Positions 17,263 through 27,240 of a DNA stretch of 64,000 nucleotides are shown here, one piece after another (position 1 is the stretch's first letter; each line of letters starts with the position of its first letter). A model generated the notes under the pieces. That model saw nothing but the letters and a program-made list of their open reading frames with translations. It was not told the DNA's origin and did not search any database. A program made the translations under genes and the position numbers. The stretch is from Streptomyces sp. Root431 (GTDB taxonomy: Bacteria; Actinomycetota; Actinomycetes; Streptomycetales; Streptomycetaceae), in NCBI RefSeq assembly GCF_001426585.1, contig NZ_LMEI01000001.1, forward strand, positions 619,317 to 683,316. Reading direction: 5' to 3'.

Positions 17263-18702
17263 ATGCGCTCCCACCTGCTCAACGACGCCACGGCGGAGAG
17301 CTACCGGCGCTCCGTCACCGAAGGAGTCGAGCGGGTGGCGGACAAACTCGCCGCGACGCGCCGCCCGTTCACCGGTGTCACCCCTGCCGAACTGGCCCCC
17401 GTCATCGACGCCGTGGACCTCGACCGGCCGCTCGGTGACTCCTCCGCCGCCCTCGACGAGCTGGAGAGCGTCTACCTCCGCGACGCCGTCTACTTCCACC
17501 ACCCCCGCTACCTGGGCCACCTCAACTGCCCGGTCGTCATCCCCGCCGTCCTCGGCGAGGCCGTCCTCTCGGCCGTCAACTCCTCGCTCGACACCTGGGA
17601 CCAGAGCGCGGGCGGCACCCTCATCGAGCGGAAGCTGATCGACTGGACGACCGGCCGGATCGGCCTCGGCCCCGCCGCCGACGGCGTGTTCACCAGCGGC
17701 GGCACGCAGTCCAACCTCCAGGCCATGCTCCTGGCCCGCGAGGAGGCCAAGACGGCGGACCTCTCCAAGCTCCGCATCTTCTCCTCCGAGTGCAGCCACT
17801 TCAGCGTCCAGAAGTCGGCCACCCTCCTCGGCCTCGGCGCCGACGCCGTCATCTCCATCCCGGTCGACCGGAACAAGCGCATGCAGTCCGTCGTCCTCGC
17901 CGCCGAGCTGGAGGCCTGCCGCGCCGAGGGCCTCGTCCCGATGGCGATCGTCGCCACCGCCGGCACCACCGACTTCGGCTCCATCGACCCGCTGCCCGAG
18001 GTCGCCGCCCTCGCCGAGGAGTACGGCGCCTGGATGCACGTCGACGCGGCCTACGGCTGCGGGCTGCTCGCCTCCCTCACCCGCCGCCACCTCCTGGACG
18101 GCATCGAGCGGGCCGACTCGGTCACGGTCGACTACCACAAGTCCTTCTTCCAGCCGGTGAGTTCCTCCGCGCTCCTGGTCCGCGACGGCGCCACCCTGCG
18201 CCACGCGACGTACCACGCGGACTACCTCAACCCGCGGCGCACGATCTCCGAGCAAATACCGAACCAGGTGGACAAGTCGCTGCAGACGACCCGCCGGTTC
18301 GACGCGCTCAAGCTCTGGATGACGCTGCGCGTGATGGGCGCCGACGGCGTCGGCGAGCTCTTCGACGAGGTCTGCGACCTGGCCCGGGAGGGCTTCGAGC
18401 TGCTCGCCGCCGACCCGCGCTACGACGTCGTGGTCGCGCCGCAGCTCTCCACCCTCGTCTACCGCTACGTCCCCGAGGCCGTCACCTCGCCCGCCGAGAT
18501 CGACCGGGCCAACCTCTACGCCCGCAAGGCCCTCTTCGCCTCCGGTGAGGCCGTCGTCGCCGGCACCAAGGTCGACGGCCGCCAGTACCTGAAGTTCACC
18601 CTGCTCAACCCCGAGACGACCGTGGCCGACATCGCCGCCGTCCTCGACCTGATCGCCGGCCACGCCGAGCAGTACCTGGGAGAGACCCTTGTCCACGCCT
18701 GA
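17263..18702 (+). CDS. desA: Lysine decarboxylase of desferrioxamine biosynthesis
   Basis: 479 residues from the ATG at 17263. It is a PLP-dependent group II decarboxylase converting L-lysine to cadaverine, the first step to desferrioxamine E/B. Motifs: [20 protein letters not shown] (PLP phosphate loop), [53 protein letters not shown] (Asp pairing with the pyridine N) and [20 protein letters not shown] with the Schiff-base lysine at residue 293. Length fits DesA. The TTG start of desB lies inside its last codons, and the four genes form one overlapping operon under the iron box at 17199. Confidence 0.96.
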   Translation: MRSHLLNDATAESYRRSVTEGVERVADKLAATRRPFTGVTPAELAPVIDAVDLDRPLGDSSAALDELESVYLRDAVYFHHPRYLGHLNCPVVIPAVLGEAVLSAVNSSLDTWDQSAGGTLIERKLIDWTTGRIGLGPAADGVFTSGGTQSNLQAMLLAREEAKTADLSKLRIFSSECSHFSVQKSATLLGLGADAVISIPVDRNKRMQSVVLAAELEACRAEGLVPMAIVATAGTTDFGSIDPLPEVAALAEEYGAWMHVDAAYGCGLLASLTRRHLLDGIERADSVTVDYHKSFFQPVSSSALLVRDGATLRHATYHADYLNPRRTISEQIPNQVDKSLQTTRRFDALKLWMTLRVMGADGVGELFDEVCDLAREGFELLAADPRYDVVVAPQLSTLVYRYVPEAVTSPAEIDRANLYARKALFASGEAVVAGTKVDGRQYLKFTLLNPETTVADIAAVLDLIAGHAEQYLGETLVHA

Positions 18703-19972
18703 GACGACCGAGACGTACGACTTCATCGGCATCGGGCTCGGCCCGTTCAACCTCGGACTCGCCTGCCTGGCCGAGCCCATCGACCACCTGAACGGTCTCT
18801 TCCTGGAGTCCAAGCCGGACTTCGAGTGGCACTCCGGGATGTTCCTCGAAGGCGCCCACCTCCAGACGCCGTTCATGTCGGACCTGGTCACCATGGCCGA
18901 CCCGACGTCCCCGTACTCCTTCCTCAACTACCTGAAGGAGAAGGGCCGGCTGTACTCGTTCTACATCCGCGAGAACTTCTACCCGCTGCGGACCGAGTAC
19001 AACGACTACTGCCGCTGGGCCGCCGGAAAGCTGACCTCCGTCCGCTGGTCGACGACCGTCGCCACCGTCACCTTCGACGAGACCGACGAGGTCTACGCCG
19101 TCACCACCGAGTCCGGCGAGACCTTCCGCGCCCGCCGGATCGTCCTCGGCACCGGCACCCCGCCGTACGTCCCCGAGACCTGCCAGGACCTCGGCGGCGA
19201 CCTGGTCCACAACTCGCGCTACCTCCCGAACAAGGAGGAGCTGCAGAAGAAGAAGTCCATCACCCTGGTCGGCAGCGGCCAGAGCGCGGCGGAGATCTAC
19301 TACGACCTCCTGAGCGAGATCGACGTCCACGGGTACAAGCTGAACTGGGTGACCCGCTCCCCCCGCTTTTTCCCCCTCGAATACACCAAGCTCACCCTGG
19401 AGATGACCTCCCCGGAGTACGTGGACTACTTCCACGCGCTCCCCGAGCAGACCCGCTACCGCCTGGAGACCCAGCAGAAGGGCCTCTTCAAGGGCATCGA
19501 CGGCGAGCTCATCGACGCCATCTTCGACCTGCTCTACCAGAAGAACCTGGACGGCCCCGTCCCCACCCGGCTGCTCACCAACTCCGCGCTGCACGCCGCC
19601 GCGTACGACGACACCACCGGCACGTACACGCTCGGCTTCCGCCAGGAGGAGCAGGAGAAGGACTTCACCGTGGAGACGGAGGGCCTGATCCTCGCCACGG
19701 GCTACAAGTACACGCCTCCCGCCTTCCTCGCCCCGGTCCACGACCGCATCCGCTGGGACGCCCAGGGCCGCTTCGACGTGGCCCGCAACTACGCGATCGA
19801 CACGACGGGCCGGGGAATCTTCCTCCAGAACGCCTCGGTCCACACCCACTCGATCACCTCGCCCGACCTGGGCATGGGGGCGTATCGCAACGCGTACATC
19901 ATCGGGGAGATGCTGGGCTCCGAGTACTACCCCGTAGAGAAGACCATCGCTTTCCAGGAGTTCGCGATATGA
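18689..19972 (+). CDS. desB: Cadaverine/lysine N-monooxygenase of desferrioxamine biosynthesis
   Basis: 427 residues from a TTG at 18689 that overlaps desA by 14 bp; GGGAGAG precedes it and no better start exists upstream. It N-hydroxylates cadaverine using FAD, NADPH and O2. Motifs: [16 protein letters not shown] (FAD dinucleotide fold near residue 12), [57 protein letters not shown] (NADPH fold) and [16 protein letters not shown] (the ATGY motif of N-hydroxylating monooxygenases). The stop overlaps the desC ATG (ATGA). Confidence 0.95.
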   Translation: MSTPETTETYDFIGIGLGPFNLGLACLAEPIDHLNGLFLESKPDFEWHSGMFLEGAHLQTPFMSDLVTMADPTSPYSFLNYLKEKGRLYSFYIRENFYPLRTEYNDYCRWAAGKLTSVRWSTTVATVTFDETDEVYAVTTESGETFRARRIVLGTGTPPYVPETCQDLGGDLVHNSRYLPNKEELQKKKSITLVGSGQSAAEIYYDLLSEIDVHGYKLNWVTRSPRFFPLEYTKLTLEMTSPEYVDYFHALPEQTRYRLETQQKGLFKGIDGELIDAIFDLLYQKNLDGPVPTRLLTNSALHAAAYDDTTGTYTLGFRQEEQEKDFTVETEGLILATGYKYTPPAFLAPVHDRIRWDAQGRFDVARNYAIDTTGRGIFLQNASVHTHSITSPDLGMGAYRNAYIIGEMLGSEYYPVEKTIAFQEFAI

Positions 19973-20499
19973 CCGTCCGCTTCCGCCCGCTCGATCCCCT
20001 CAAGGACGCGGAGCTGATCCACGCCTGGGTCACCCACCCCAAGGCCGCCTTCTGGATGATGCAGGACGCGACCCTGGAAGACGTCGAGCGCGAGTACGCG
20101 GCCTTCGCCGCCGACCCGCACCACCAGGCCTTCATCGGCCTGGTCGACGAGGTCCCCGCGATCCTCATGGAGCGCTACGACCCGGCCCACCTGGAACTGG
20201 TCGGCCTCTACGACCCGCTCCCCGGCGACGTCGGCATGCACTTCCTCGTGGCCCCGACCGACACCCCCGTGCACGGCTTCACCCGCAAGGTGATCACCGC
20301 CGTCATGGCGGAGCTGTTCGCCGACCCGGCGACCGCCCGCGTGGTCGTCGAGCCCGACGTGGCCAACAAGGCCGTCCACGCGCTCAACGAGGCCGTCGGC
20401 TTCGTGCCGGAGCGCGAGATCCAGAAGCCCGAGAAGAAGGCGCTGCTGAGCTTCTGCACGCGCGAGCAGTTCGAGTCGGCAGTGACGGTGACGGCATGA
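19969..20499 (+). CDS. desC: N-hydroxycadaverine acyltransferase (GNAT/IucB-like)
   Basis: 176 residues from an ATG that overlaps the desB stop. It acylates N-hydroxycadaverine with acetyl-CoA or succinyl-CoA to make the hydroxamate. The sequence has the siderophore GNAT pattern [60 protein letters not shown] and [20 protein letters not shown]. These are shared with IucB/RhbD-type acyltransferases. Its stop overlaps the desD start (ATGA), continuing translational coupling through the operon. Confidence 0.94.
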   Translation: MTVRFRPLDPLKDAELIHAWVTHPKAAFWMMQDATLEDVEREYAAFAADPHHQAFIGLVDEVPAILMERYDPAHLELVGLYDPLPGDVGMHFLVAPTDTPVHGFTRKVITAVMAELFADPATARVVVEPDVANKAVHALNEAVGFVPEREIQKPEKKALLSFCTREQFESAVTVTA

Positions 20500-22286
20500 G
20501 CACGAACGACAACCGGGTCGACCCCGTCGCCCACCTCACCCCCGACCGCTGGGCCGACGCCAACCGCGCCCTGATCCGCAAGGGCCTCGCCGAGTTCGCC
20601 CACGAGCGGCTGCTGAACCCGCAGGAGCTGGGCGAGAGCCGCTACAAGGTCCTCAGCGACGACGGCGCGACCGAGTACCGCTTCACCGCCGACCGGTTCG
20701 CGCTCGACCACTGGCAGGTCTACCCCGACTCGATCAGCCGCCACCGCGGCGACGAGCAGCTCCCGCTGGACACCCTCCAGTTCATCACCGAGCTGCGCGG
20801 CTCCCTCGGCCTGAGCGACGAGATCCTCCCGGTCTACCTGGAGGAGATCTCCTCCACCCTCGCCGGCACGGCCTACAAGTCGACGAAGCCCCGGATCACC
20901 TCCGCCGAGCTGGCCCGGGCCGGCTTCCAGGCGATCGAGACCGGGATGACCGAGGGCCACCCCTGCTTCGTCGCCAACAACGGCCGGCTCGGCTTCGGCG
21001 TCGACGAGTTCCGCGCGTACGCCCCCGAGGCCGCGAGCGACATCCACCTGATCTGGCTGGCCGCGCGCCGCGACCGCACGACGTTCACGGCGGGCGCGGG
21101 CATCGACTACGAGACGTTCGTCCGCGAGGAACTGGGCGACGAGACGGTGGACGCCTTCGCCTCGACGCTGGCATCACGCGGCCTCGCCCTCGCCGACTAC
21201 CTCCTCGTCCCGGTCCACCCCTGGCAGTGGTGGAACAAGCTCTCCGTCACCTTCGCGGCGGAGGTGGCGCAGCAGCGCCTCGTCTACCTGGGCGAGGGCG
21301 ACGACACGTACCTGGCGCAGCAGTCGATCCGTACGTTCTTCAACACGTCGGACCCGGCGAAGCACTACGTGAAGACGGCCCTCTCGGTGCTCAACATGGG
21401 CTTCATGCGGGGTCTTTCGGCCGCGTACATGGAGGCGACCCCGGCGATCAACGACTGGCTGGCGGGTCTGATCGCCGCGGACTCCACCTTCCGGGCGGCG
21501 AACTTCTCGATCATCCGCGAGCGGGCGGCGGTCGGCTACCGGCACATGGAGTACGAGGCCGCGACCGACCGCTACTCCCCCTACCGCAAGATGCTGGCCG
21601 CGCTGTGGCGCGAGTCCCCGGTCCCGACCCTCGCCGAGGGCGAACGCCTGGCCACCATGGCCTCCCTCCTGCACGTGGACCACGCGGGCGCGTCGTTCGC
21701 GGGCGCGCTGATCAAGGAATCGGGCGTCGAACCGACGGTCTGGCTCCGCCAGTACCTGGACGCCTACCTCCTCCCGATCCTCCACAGCTTCTACGCCTAC
21801 GACCTGGCCTTCATGCCGCACGGCGAGAACGTGATCCTCGTCCTCGACGAGCGGGGCGCGGTCTCCCGCGCGATCTTCAAGGACATCGCCGAGGAGATCT
21901 GCGTCATGGACCCGACGGCGGTCCTCCCGCCGGCGGTGGAGCGCGTCCGCGCCGAGGTCCCGGAGGACATGAAGCTCCTCTCGGTCTTCACGGACGTCTT
22001 CGACTGCTTCTTCCGCTTCCTGGCGGCGACGCTCGCGGCGGAGGGCGTCCTGAACGAGGACGACTTCTGGCGCACGGTCGCGGAGTGCACGCGCGCCTAC
22101 CAGGTGTCGAAGCCGGAACTGGCCGACAGGTTCGCCCAGTACGACATGTTCGCCGAGACCTTCGCGCTCTCCGCCCTCAACCGCCTCCAGCTCCGCAACA
22201 ACAAGCAGATGGTCGACCTGTCCGACCCGTCGGCGGCCCTCCAGCTGATCGGCGACCTGGTCAACCCGATAGCCCGCTTCGCCTGA
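20496..22286 (+). CDS. desD: Desferrioxamine synthetase (NRPS-independent, IucA/IucC family)
   Basis: 596 residues from an ATG overlapping desC. It uses ATP to oligomerise and macrocyclise succinyl-hydroxycadaverine units into desferrioxamine. Family motifs: GHPCFVANNGRLGFGVDEFR, YLLVPVHPWQWWNKLSVTFA, KTALSVLNMGFMRGLSAAYM, FMPHGENVILVLDERGAVSR (nucleotide/substrate-binding motifs of the IucA/IucC domain) and a C-terminal FhuF-like region ending QLIGDLVNPIARFA. Length is normal. It is the last gene of the operon, followed by a very strong hairpin. Confidence 0.96.
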   Translation: MSTNDNRVDPVAHLTPDRWADANRALIRKGLAEFAHERLLNPQELGESRYKVLSDDGATEYRFTADRFALDHWQVYPDSISRHRGDEQLPLDTLQFITELRGSLGLSDEILPVYLEEISSTLAGTAYKSTKPRITSAELARAGFQAIETGMTEGHPCFVANNGRLGFGVDEFRAYAPEAASDIHLIWLAARRDRTTFTAGAGIDYETFVREELGDETVDAFASTLASRGLALADYLLVPVHPWQWWNKLSVTFAAEVAQQRLVYLGEGDDTYLAQQSIRTFFNTSDPAKHYVKTALSVLNMGFMRGLSAAYMEATPAINDWLAGLIAADSTFRAANFSIIRERAAVGYRHMEYEAATDRYSPYRKMLAALWRESPVPTLAEGERLATMASLLHVDHAGASFAGALIKESGVEPTVWLRQYLDAYLLPILHSFYAYDLAFMPHGENVILVLDERGAVSRAIFKDIAEEICVMDPTAVLPPAVERVRAEVPEDMKLLSVFTDVFDCFFRFLAATLAAEGVLNEDDFWRTVAECTRAYQVSKPELADRFAQYDMFAETFALSALNRLQLRNNKQMVDLSDPSAALQLIGDLVNPIARFA

Positions 22287-22299
22287 CCACCCCCGAACC

Positions 22300-22344
22300 G
22301 ATGTGAGCCCCGCCGGAGTACGGTCCTCCGGCGGGGCTCACATC
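22300..22344. terminator. Bidirectional hairpin between desD and the hexosaminidase gene
   Basis: GATGTGAGCCCCGCCGGAG pairs with the reverse complement ending at 22344 around a short TACGGTC loop. The roughly 19-bp stem lies between two converging genes and can terminate both transcripts. Confidence 0.88.
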
Positions 22345-22382
22345 CGTTCCCGACCGCCCGCCGCGCGACGCGGGCGTGCCGG

Positions 22383-24020
22383 CTACTCCCCCGGCCAGGG
22401 GACCTGCGGCGAGCGGTAGTAGTCGATGCCGAGCGCGTCGAAACGGAAGGACTGTTCCGCGAGGCGGAGCTTGTACGTGTCCCAGTCGTGGGTGTCCGCC
22501 GGGGACCAGCCCAGTTCCGCGAGGCCCGGGAGGCGGGGGAAGGTCATGACGTCGAGGTCGGCCGTCGTGGCGAGGGTCTCCGTCCAGAGCGGGGCCTCGA
22601 TGCCGAGGACGGCTTCCTCGGGTGCGCCCGGGAGGTAGGTCGCCGGGTTCCAGTCGTACGAGCGCTGGACCTCGACCGTGCCGGCCCAGGCGAGGCCGAG
22701 CTTGGTGTCCTTCGTGTACTTCATGTCGAGGTAGGAGCGGTCGGCGGGCGAGAGGACGAGGCCGGCGCCGTTCCGTGCGGCGGCGGCGACGCGCTCCTTC
22801 TCGGCGGCGGGGGTGCGGTCGTGGCCCCAGTACTGGACGAGGGCGCCCTCGGCGGGCTTCGTGCCGGTGAGCTGGTGCCAGCCGGCGACCGTCTTGCCGT
22901 ACTTGGCGACGAGCGGCTGCACCTTGTCCATGAAGGTCACGTAGTCGTCGTGGCTGGTGGAGTGGGCCTCGTCGCCGCCGATGTGGACGTAGCGGCCGGG
23001 GGTGAGCGCGGCGATCTCGCGGATCACGTCGTCGACGAAGTCGTACGTGACGTCCTTGGGCACGCAGAGCGAGCTGAGGCCGACCTTGACGCCGGTGTAG
23101 AGGGGCGGGGCGACGCCGTCGCAGTTGAGCTCGGCGTACGAGGAGAGGGCCGCGAAGGTGTGGCCCGGCACGTCGATCTCGGGGATGACCTCCTGGTAGC
23201 GGGAGGCGGCGTACCGCACGATCTCCTTGTACTCCTCCTTCGTGTAGAAGCCGCCGGGGCCGCCGCCGACCTCGGTGGAGCCGCCGTGGGTGGTGAGGCG
23301 GGGCCAGGAGTCGACGGCGATGCGCCAGCCCTGGTCGTCGGAGAGGTGCAGATGCAGGGTGTTGATCTTGTAGAGGGCGAGCTGGTCGATGAACCGCTTC
23401 ACCTCGTCGACGGTGAAGAAGTGGCGGGCGACGTCGAGCATGGCGCCCCGGTAGGCGTACCGCGGGGTGTCGGTGATCGTGCCGCCCGCGATCTTCCAGG
23501 GGCCCTCCTGGACGGAGCGGCGCTCGACGGCGGAGGGCAGCTGCTGGCGGAGGGTCTGGACGCCGCGGAAGAGGCCGGCGGGCGCGCGGGCGGTGAGGGT
23601 GACGCCGTCGGGTCCGGAGCGGAGGCGGTAGCCCTCGTCGCCGAGTCCGGTGTCGTCGGGGTCGAGCCGGAGGCGGATGCCGCCGCGGGCCGCGTCCTCG
23701 TCGACGATGTGCAGCGGGAAGCCGGTGGCGGGGCGGAGCAGCCCGGCGAGGTAGCGGCCGACGGCCCGGGACTCGCGGGAGCTCTCGTCGATGCCGATGC
23801 GGGTGGCGCGGGTGAGGGTGTACGGCTCGCCCTCGGGGGTGACGGATGCGGGTACGGGCACGATGCGGCCGAGCGGGCGGACCTCGGGCTCGGCGGCGGC
23901 CGCCTTGCCGTCGGCGCTGCCGCTGTCGGCGGTGGCCTCGCCGCAGCCCACCCCGGCGGTGGCGACCAGGAGGAGTGATCCGATGAGGCGAGGGATCCTT
24001 CGGCGCTGACTCACGGGCAT
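22383..24020 (-). CDS. Secreted beta-N-acetylhexosaminidase (GH20) lipoprotein
   Basis: 545 residues from the ATG at 24020. The N-terminus IPRLIGSLLLVATAGVGCGEA ends in a lipobox-like VGC, so it is probably lipid-anchored on the cell surface. Then come a GH20b-type domain (LGRIVPVPASVTPEGEPYTL) and the GH20 barrel: RGAMLDVARHFFTVDEVKRF, INTLHLHLSDDQGWRIAVDS, EVIPEIDVPGHTFAALSSYA, YVHIGGDEAHSTSHDD with the catalytic Asp-Glu pair, and VQYWGHDRTPAAEKE. It frees N-acetylglucosamine from chitobiose-type oligosaccharides. A DasR-type dre site lies about 100 bp upstream, and glmS is close by, consistent with amino-sugar use. It converges on desD. Confidence 0.92.
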   Translation of the reverse strand: MPVSQRRRIPRLIGSLLLVATAGVGCGEATADSGSADGKAAAAEPEVRPLGRIVPVPASVTPEGEPYTLTRATRIGIDESSRESRAVGRYLAGLLRPATGFPLHIVDEDAARGGIRLRLDPDDTGLGDEGYRLRSGPDGVTLTARAPAGLFRGVQTLRQQLPSAVERRSVQEGPWKIAGGTITDTPRYAYRGAMLDVARHFFTVDEVKRFIDQLALYKINTLHLHLSDDQGWRIAVDSWPRLTTHGGSTEVGGGPGGFYTKEEYKEIVRYAASRYQEVIPEIDVPGHTFAALSSYAELNCDGVAPPLYTGVKVGLSSLCVPKDVTYDFVDDVIREIAALTPGRYVHIGGDEAHSTSHDDYVTFMDKVQPLVAKYGKTVAGWHQLTGTKPAEGALVQYWGHDRTPAAEKERVAAAARNGAGLVLSPADRSYLDMKYTKDTKLGLAWAGTVEVQRSYDWNPATYLPGAPEEAVLGIEAPLWTETLATTADLDVMTFPRLPGLAELGWSPADTHDWDTYKLRLAEQSFRFDALGIDYYRSPQVPWPGE

Positions 24021-24117
24021 GGTCCCCTTCGGGTGGTCGACACGTCCGACCTTCTGTTGGTCTTCAGTTCTGTATATCCAGTCGGCAACCATGCGTACCG
24101 TCGCCCGCACTCCGGGT

Positions 24118-24133
24118 CAAGGTCTGGACCAAT
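24118..24133. promoter_or_regulatory. DasR-type dre site upstream of hexosaminidase
   Basis: CAAGGTCTGGACCAAT matches the core of the DasR responsive element ACTGGTCTAGACCAGT (GGTCT-N-GACC). It lies 98-113 bp upstream of the hexosaminidase start. DasR, inhibited by glucosamine-6-phosphate, would repress the gene in the absence of aminosugars. Confidence 0.75.
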
Positions 24134-24187
24134 GTCCTCGTTTTCGACCCCGAACACGACGCGCCTGCCCGATTTCGGGCAGGATTC

Positions 24188-24499
24188 TTGCGAAGGGCCC
24201 GGGGTACCCCTCAGTATTCACGGGTGCTGGAACGCCGCCCGTCGCATGACGACCTCGTCGACCATCTGGTCCGCAGCACCGCGCTCCAGCGCGGTGAGGC
24301 CGCCCGGGTGGTGCTCGACGTGCTGGCGTACTTCGACGAGACGACCGAGGAGTTCGTCCGCCGCCGCCACCGCGAACTGCAGTCCGGCGGGGCCGTGAAC
24401 GCCGAGATCTTCGAACGGATCGCGGCGGAGCTGCCGCACCGGGCCGTGGCGCCGCCGGAGCTCTCGCTCCGCCAGCTGCGCCGCATCGTCTACGGCTGA
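24188..24499 (+). CDS. Small conserved protein of unknown function upstream of glmS
   Basis: 103 residues from a TTG at 24188 (AGGA just upstream), or 91 from a GTG at 24224; the start is uncertain. The protein is helical and charged: HDDLVDHLVRSTALQRGEAA, VVLDVLAYFDETTEEFVRRR, IFERIAAELPHRAVAPPELS. I do not recognise the family, although the helical repeats recall DUF2267-like proteins. It ends 59 bp before glmS and could be co-transcribed with it. No export signal is seen. Confidence 0.6.
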   Translation: MRRARGTPQYSRVLERRPSHDDLVDHLVRSTALQRGEAARVVLDVLAYFDETTEEFVRRRHRELQSGGAVNAEIFERIAAELPHRAVAPPELSLRQLRRIVYG

Positions 24500-24558
24500 G
24501 TCCCGGACGGACACGGCGAGCACGAGCACCATCACCAACCTGGAGGGGTTTCACCTTT

Positions 24559-26376
24559 ATGTGCGGAATTGTCGGTTACATCGGAAAGCGCGACGTCGCC
24601 CCCCTGCTCCTTGAGGGCCTGGCGCGTCTGGAGTACCGCGGATACGACTCCGCCGGCATGGTCATCACCAGCCCGAAGGCCTCCGGCCTGAAGATGGTCA
24701 AGGCCAAGGGCCGGGTCCGTGACCTCGAAGCCCGCGTCCCCAAGCGCTTCTCCGGCACCACCGGCATCGCCCACACCCGCTGGGCCACCCACGGCGCCCC
24801 CAGCGACGTGAACTCGCACCCGCACCTGGACCCCGAGAACAAGGTCGCGGTCGTCCACAACGGCATCGTCGACAACGCCCAGGAGCTGCGCGCGAAGCTC
24901 GAGGCGGACGGCGTCGTCTTCGCCTCCGAGACCGACACCGAGGTCATCACCCACCTCATCGCCCGCTCCCAGGCCTCCACCCTGGAGGAGAAGGTCCGCG
25001 AGGCGCTCAAGGTCATCGAGGGCACCTACGGCATCGCCGTGATGCACGCCGACTTCAACGACCGCATCGTGGTCGCCCGCAACGGCTCCCCGGTCATCCT
25101 CGGCATCGGCGAGAAGGAGATGCTCGTCGCCTCCGACGTCGCCGCCCTGATCGCCCACACCCGCCAGGTCGTCACCCTCGACGACGGCGAGATGGCCACC
25201 CTGAAGGCCGACGACTTCCGTACGTACACGACCTCGGGCACCACCACCACGGCCACCCCCGAGACCGTGGAGTGGGAGGCCGCCTCCTACGACATGGGCG
25301 GTCACGACACGTACATGCACAAGGAGATCTCCGAGCAGCCCGACGCGGTCGACCGCGTCCTGCGCGGCCGGATCGACGACCGCTTCTCCACCGTGCACCT
25401 CGGCGGCCTGAACCTCGACGCCCGCGAGGCCCGCACCATCCGCCGCATCAAGATCCTCGGCTGCGGCACCTCGTACCACGCCGGCCTCATCGGCGCCGGG
25501 CTCATCGAGTCCCTGGCCCGCATCCCCGCCGACGCCGAGCCGGCCTCGGAGTTCCGCTACCGCAACCCGGTCGTGGACCCCGACACCCTCTACATCGCCG
25601 TCTCCCAGTCCGGTGAGACGTACGACGTGCTGGCCGCCGTCCAGGAGCTCAAGCGCAAGGGCGCCCGCGTCCTCGGCGTCGTGAACGTCGTCGGCTCCGC
25701 TATCGCCCGCGAGGCCGACGGCGGCGTGTACGTCCACGCCGGCCCCGAGGTCTGCGTCGTCTCCACCAAGTGCTTCACCAACACGGTCACCGCCTTCGCA
25801 CTGCTCGCCCTGCACCTGGGCCGCATCCGCGACCTCTCCGTCACCGACGGCAAGCGGATCATCGAGGGCCTGCGCAAGCTGCCCGCGCAGATCAGCGAGA
25901 TCCTCGAGACCGAGGACGAGATCAAGAAGATCGCCGCGGAGTACGCGGGCGCCCAGTCGATGATGTTCATCGGCCGTGTGCGCGGCTACCCCGTCGCCCT
26001 GGAGGCCTCCCTCAAGCTGAAGGAGATCTCCTACATCCACGCCGAGGCCTACCCGGCCTCCGAGCTGAAGCACGGCCCGCTCGCCCTCATCGAGCCGGCC
26101 CTGCCGACGGTCGCGATCGTCCCCGACGACGACCTGCTGGAGAAGAACCGCGCCGCCCTGGAGGAGATCAAGGCCCGCAGCGGCCGCATCCTCGCGGTCG
26201 CGCACCAGCCGCAGGCGAAGGCCGACCACACCATCGTCGTGCCGAAGAACGAGGACGAGCTGGACCCGATCCTCATGGGCATCCCGCTCCAGCTCCTCGC
26301 CTACCACACGGCGCTCGCCATGGGCCGCGACATCGACAAGCCGCGCAACCTGGCCAAGTCCGTCACGGTCGAGTAG
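24559..26376 (+). CDS. glmS: Glutamine--fructose-6-phosphate aminotransferase (isomerising)
   Basis: 605 residues from an ATG preceded by GGAGGGG. It makes glucosamine-6-phosphate from fructose-6-phosphate and glutamine, the entry to peptidoglycan amino-sugar synthesis. The N-terminal glutaminase starts MCGIVGYIGKRDVAPLL, with Cys2 becoming the catalytic N-terminal nucleophile, then TRWATHGAPSDVNSHPH and VVHNGIVDNAQELR. Two SIS isomerase domains follow: ILGCGTSYHAGLIGAGLIES, SQSGETYDVLAAVQELKRKG, FIGRVRGYPVALEASLKLKE, SYIHAEAYPASELKHGPLAL, ending DKPRNLAKSVTVE. Length is normal. By recalled synteny this is the second glmS of Streptomyces. A U-tracted terminator follows. Confidence 0.96.
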   Translation: MCGIVGYIGKRDVAPLLLEGLARLEYRGYDSAGMVITSPKASGLKMVKAKGRVRDLEARVPKRFSGTTGIAHTRWATHGAPSDVNSHPHLDPENKVAVVHNGIVDNAQELRAKLEADGVVFASETDTEVITHLIARSQASTLEEKVREALKVIEGTYGIAVMHADFNDRIVVARNGSPVILGIGEKEMLVASDVAALIAHTRQVVTLDDGEMATLKADDFRTYTTSGTTTTATPETVEWEAASYDMGGHDTYMHKEISEQPDAVDRVLRGRIDDRFSTVHLGGLNLDAREARTIRRIKILGCGTSYHAGLIGAGLIESLARIPADAEPASEFRYRNPVVDPDTLYIAVSQSGETYDVLAAVQELKRKGARVLGVVNVVGSAIAREADGGVYVHAGPEVCVVSTKCFTNTVTAFALLALHLGRIRDLSVTDGKRIIEGLRKLPAQISEILETEDEIKKIAAEYAGAQSMMFIGRVRGYPVALEASLKLKEISYIHAEAYPASELKHGPLALIEPALPTVAIVPDDDLLEKNRAALEEIKARSGRILAVAHQPQAKADHTIVVPKNEDELDPILMGIPLQLLAYHTALAMGRDIDKPRNLAKSVTVE

Positions 26377-26445
26377 CAGCCGGTCGGGGCCTGTCCCCCC
26401 GACCCGCGCCGCCGGGCCTGTCCCCCGGCGTCGACCGGACACGAG

Positions 26446-26490
26446 AACGTCCTTGCCGCACACCCAGGTGCGGCAAGGACGTTTTCTTTT
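26446..26490 (+). terminator. Rho-independent terminator after glmS
   Basis: AACGTCCTTGCCGCA (26446-26460) and its perfect complement (26469-26483) form a 15-bp stem with an 8-nt loop, followed by TTCTTTT. It is the most classical intrinsic terminator in the window and also faces the convergent gene ending at 26497. Confidence 0.95.
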
Positions 26491-26496
26491 CCCCTG

Positions 26497-27063
26497 TTAC
26501 CCCGCGGCCGGGGCGCTCGTGCCCGCCGAGCGCCGGAGGGCCATCGGCCAGCCCGCGACCGCCGCCGTGGCGCCGTACCAGGCGACGAGGCCCGCGACGG
26601 CCGCGACCCAGCCGCCCGCCTTCGCCAGCCCGCCGTTGTCGGCCAGCGCACCGATGCCGATCAGCAGCAGCGCGACGAACAGCAGCCCGTACACGCCCTG
26701 CCCGAACAGACCGCTGCCCGAGGCGGCCATCGTCAGCGTGAGCGCGAGGAGCGCCCACAGGAGCATGAAGAGCCCCACGGCGTCCGCCGAGGCCCCGCCG
26801 CCGACGGCGGTCCCCCAGGTGAACCAGAAGGCGCCGAGCGCCGCGTACGCCGTGCCCTCGCCGGTGCTGCCGCCGCGCAGGGCGAGCAGTCCGACCAGGA
26901 AGAGCGTCACCCCGCCGACCCAGGTGGCGAGGCCCGCGGCATCGGCTGCCGCGACGTTGTCGATGAGACCCGTCCCGCCCAGCCCGAAGGCGAGCAGAGT
27001 CAGTCCGAGTGCGAGGTTGCCGAGAGTGGAGGTGCTGTTTCCCGCGGCGACTTCGTTGTCCAC
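26497..27063 (-). CDS. GPR1/FUN34/YaaH-type membrane protein
   Basis: 188 residues from an ATG at 27063. Six hydrophobic segments are visible, beginning STLGNLALGLTLLAFGLGGT and including VGGVTLFLVGLLALRGG, YAALGAFWFTWGTAVGGG and VGLFMLLWALLALTLTM. The N-terminal pattern and the FWFTW segment resemble the acetate/succinate permease family GPR1/FUN34/YaaH, whose actinobacterial members are of this length. Acetate transport is therefore a reasonable guess, but the canonical NPAPLGL motif is degenerate (GNLALGL). It converges on glmS across the terminator. Confidence 0.72.
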   Translation of the reverse strand: MDNEVAAGNSTSTLGNLALGLTLLAFGLGGTGLIDNVAAADAAGLATWVGGVTLFLVGLLALRGGSTGEGTAYAALGAFWFTWGTAVGGGASADAVGLFMLLWALLALTLTMAASGSGLFGQGVYGLLFVALLLIGIGALADNGGLAKAGGWVAAVAGLVAWYGATAAVAGWPMALRRSAGTSAPAAG

Positions 27064-27240
27064 GGCGGGCTCCCTTCAGGAGTGCAGTCGTGCTGCGTGA
27101 GCTGCTGTGATCCGGTGACCCTTATCTACCCTTCACAAGCGCACAATTCACCTGAGGAAGGCTGAATTTATGGCCGGTGAACGCCAGTTGAGGATCGGAG
27201 CGGGGATCGGGCAGCGGGAGCGAGCCGCCGTGAAGGAGCC

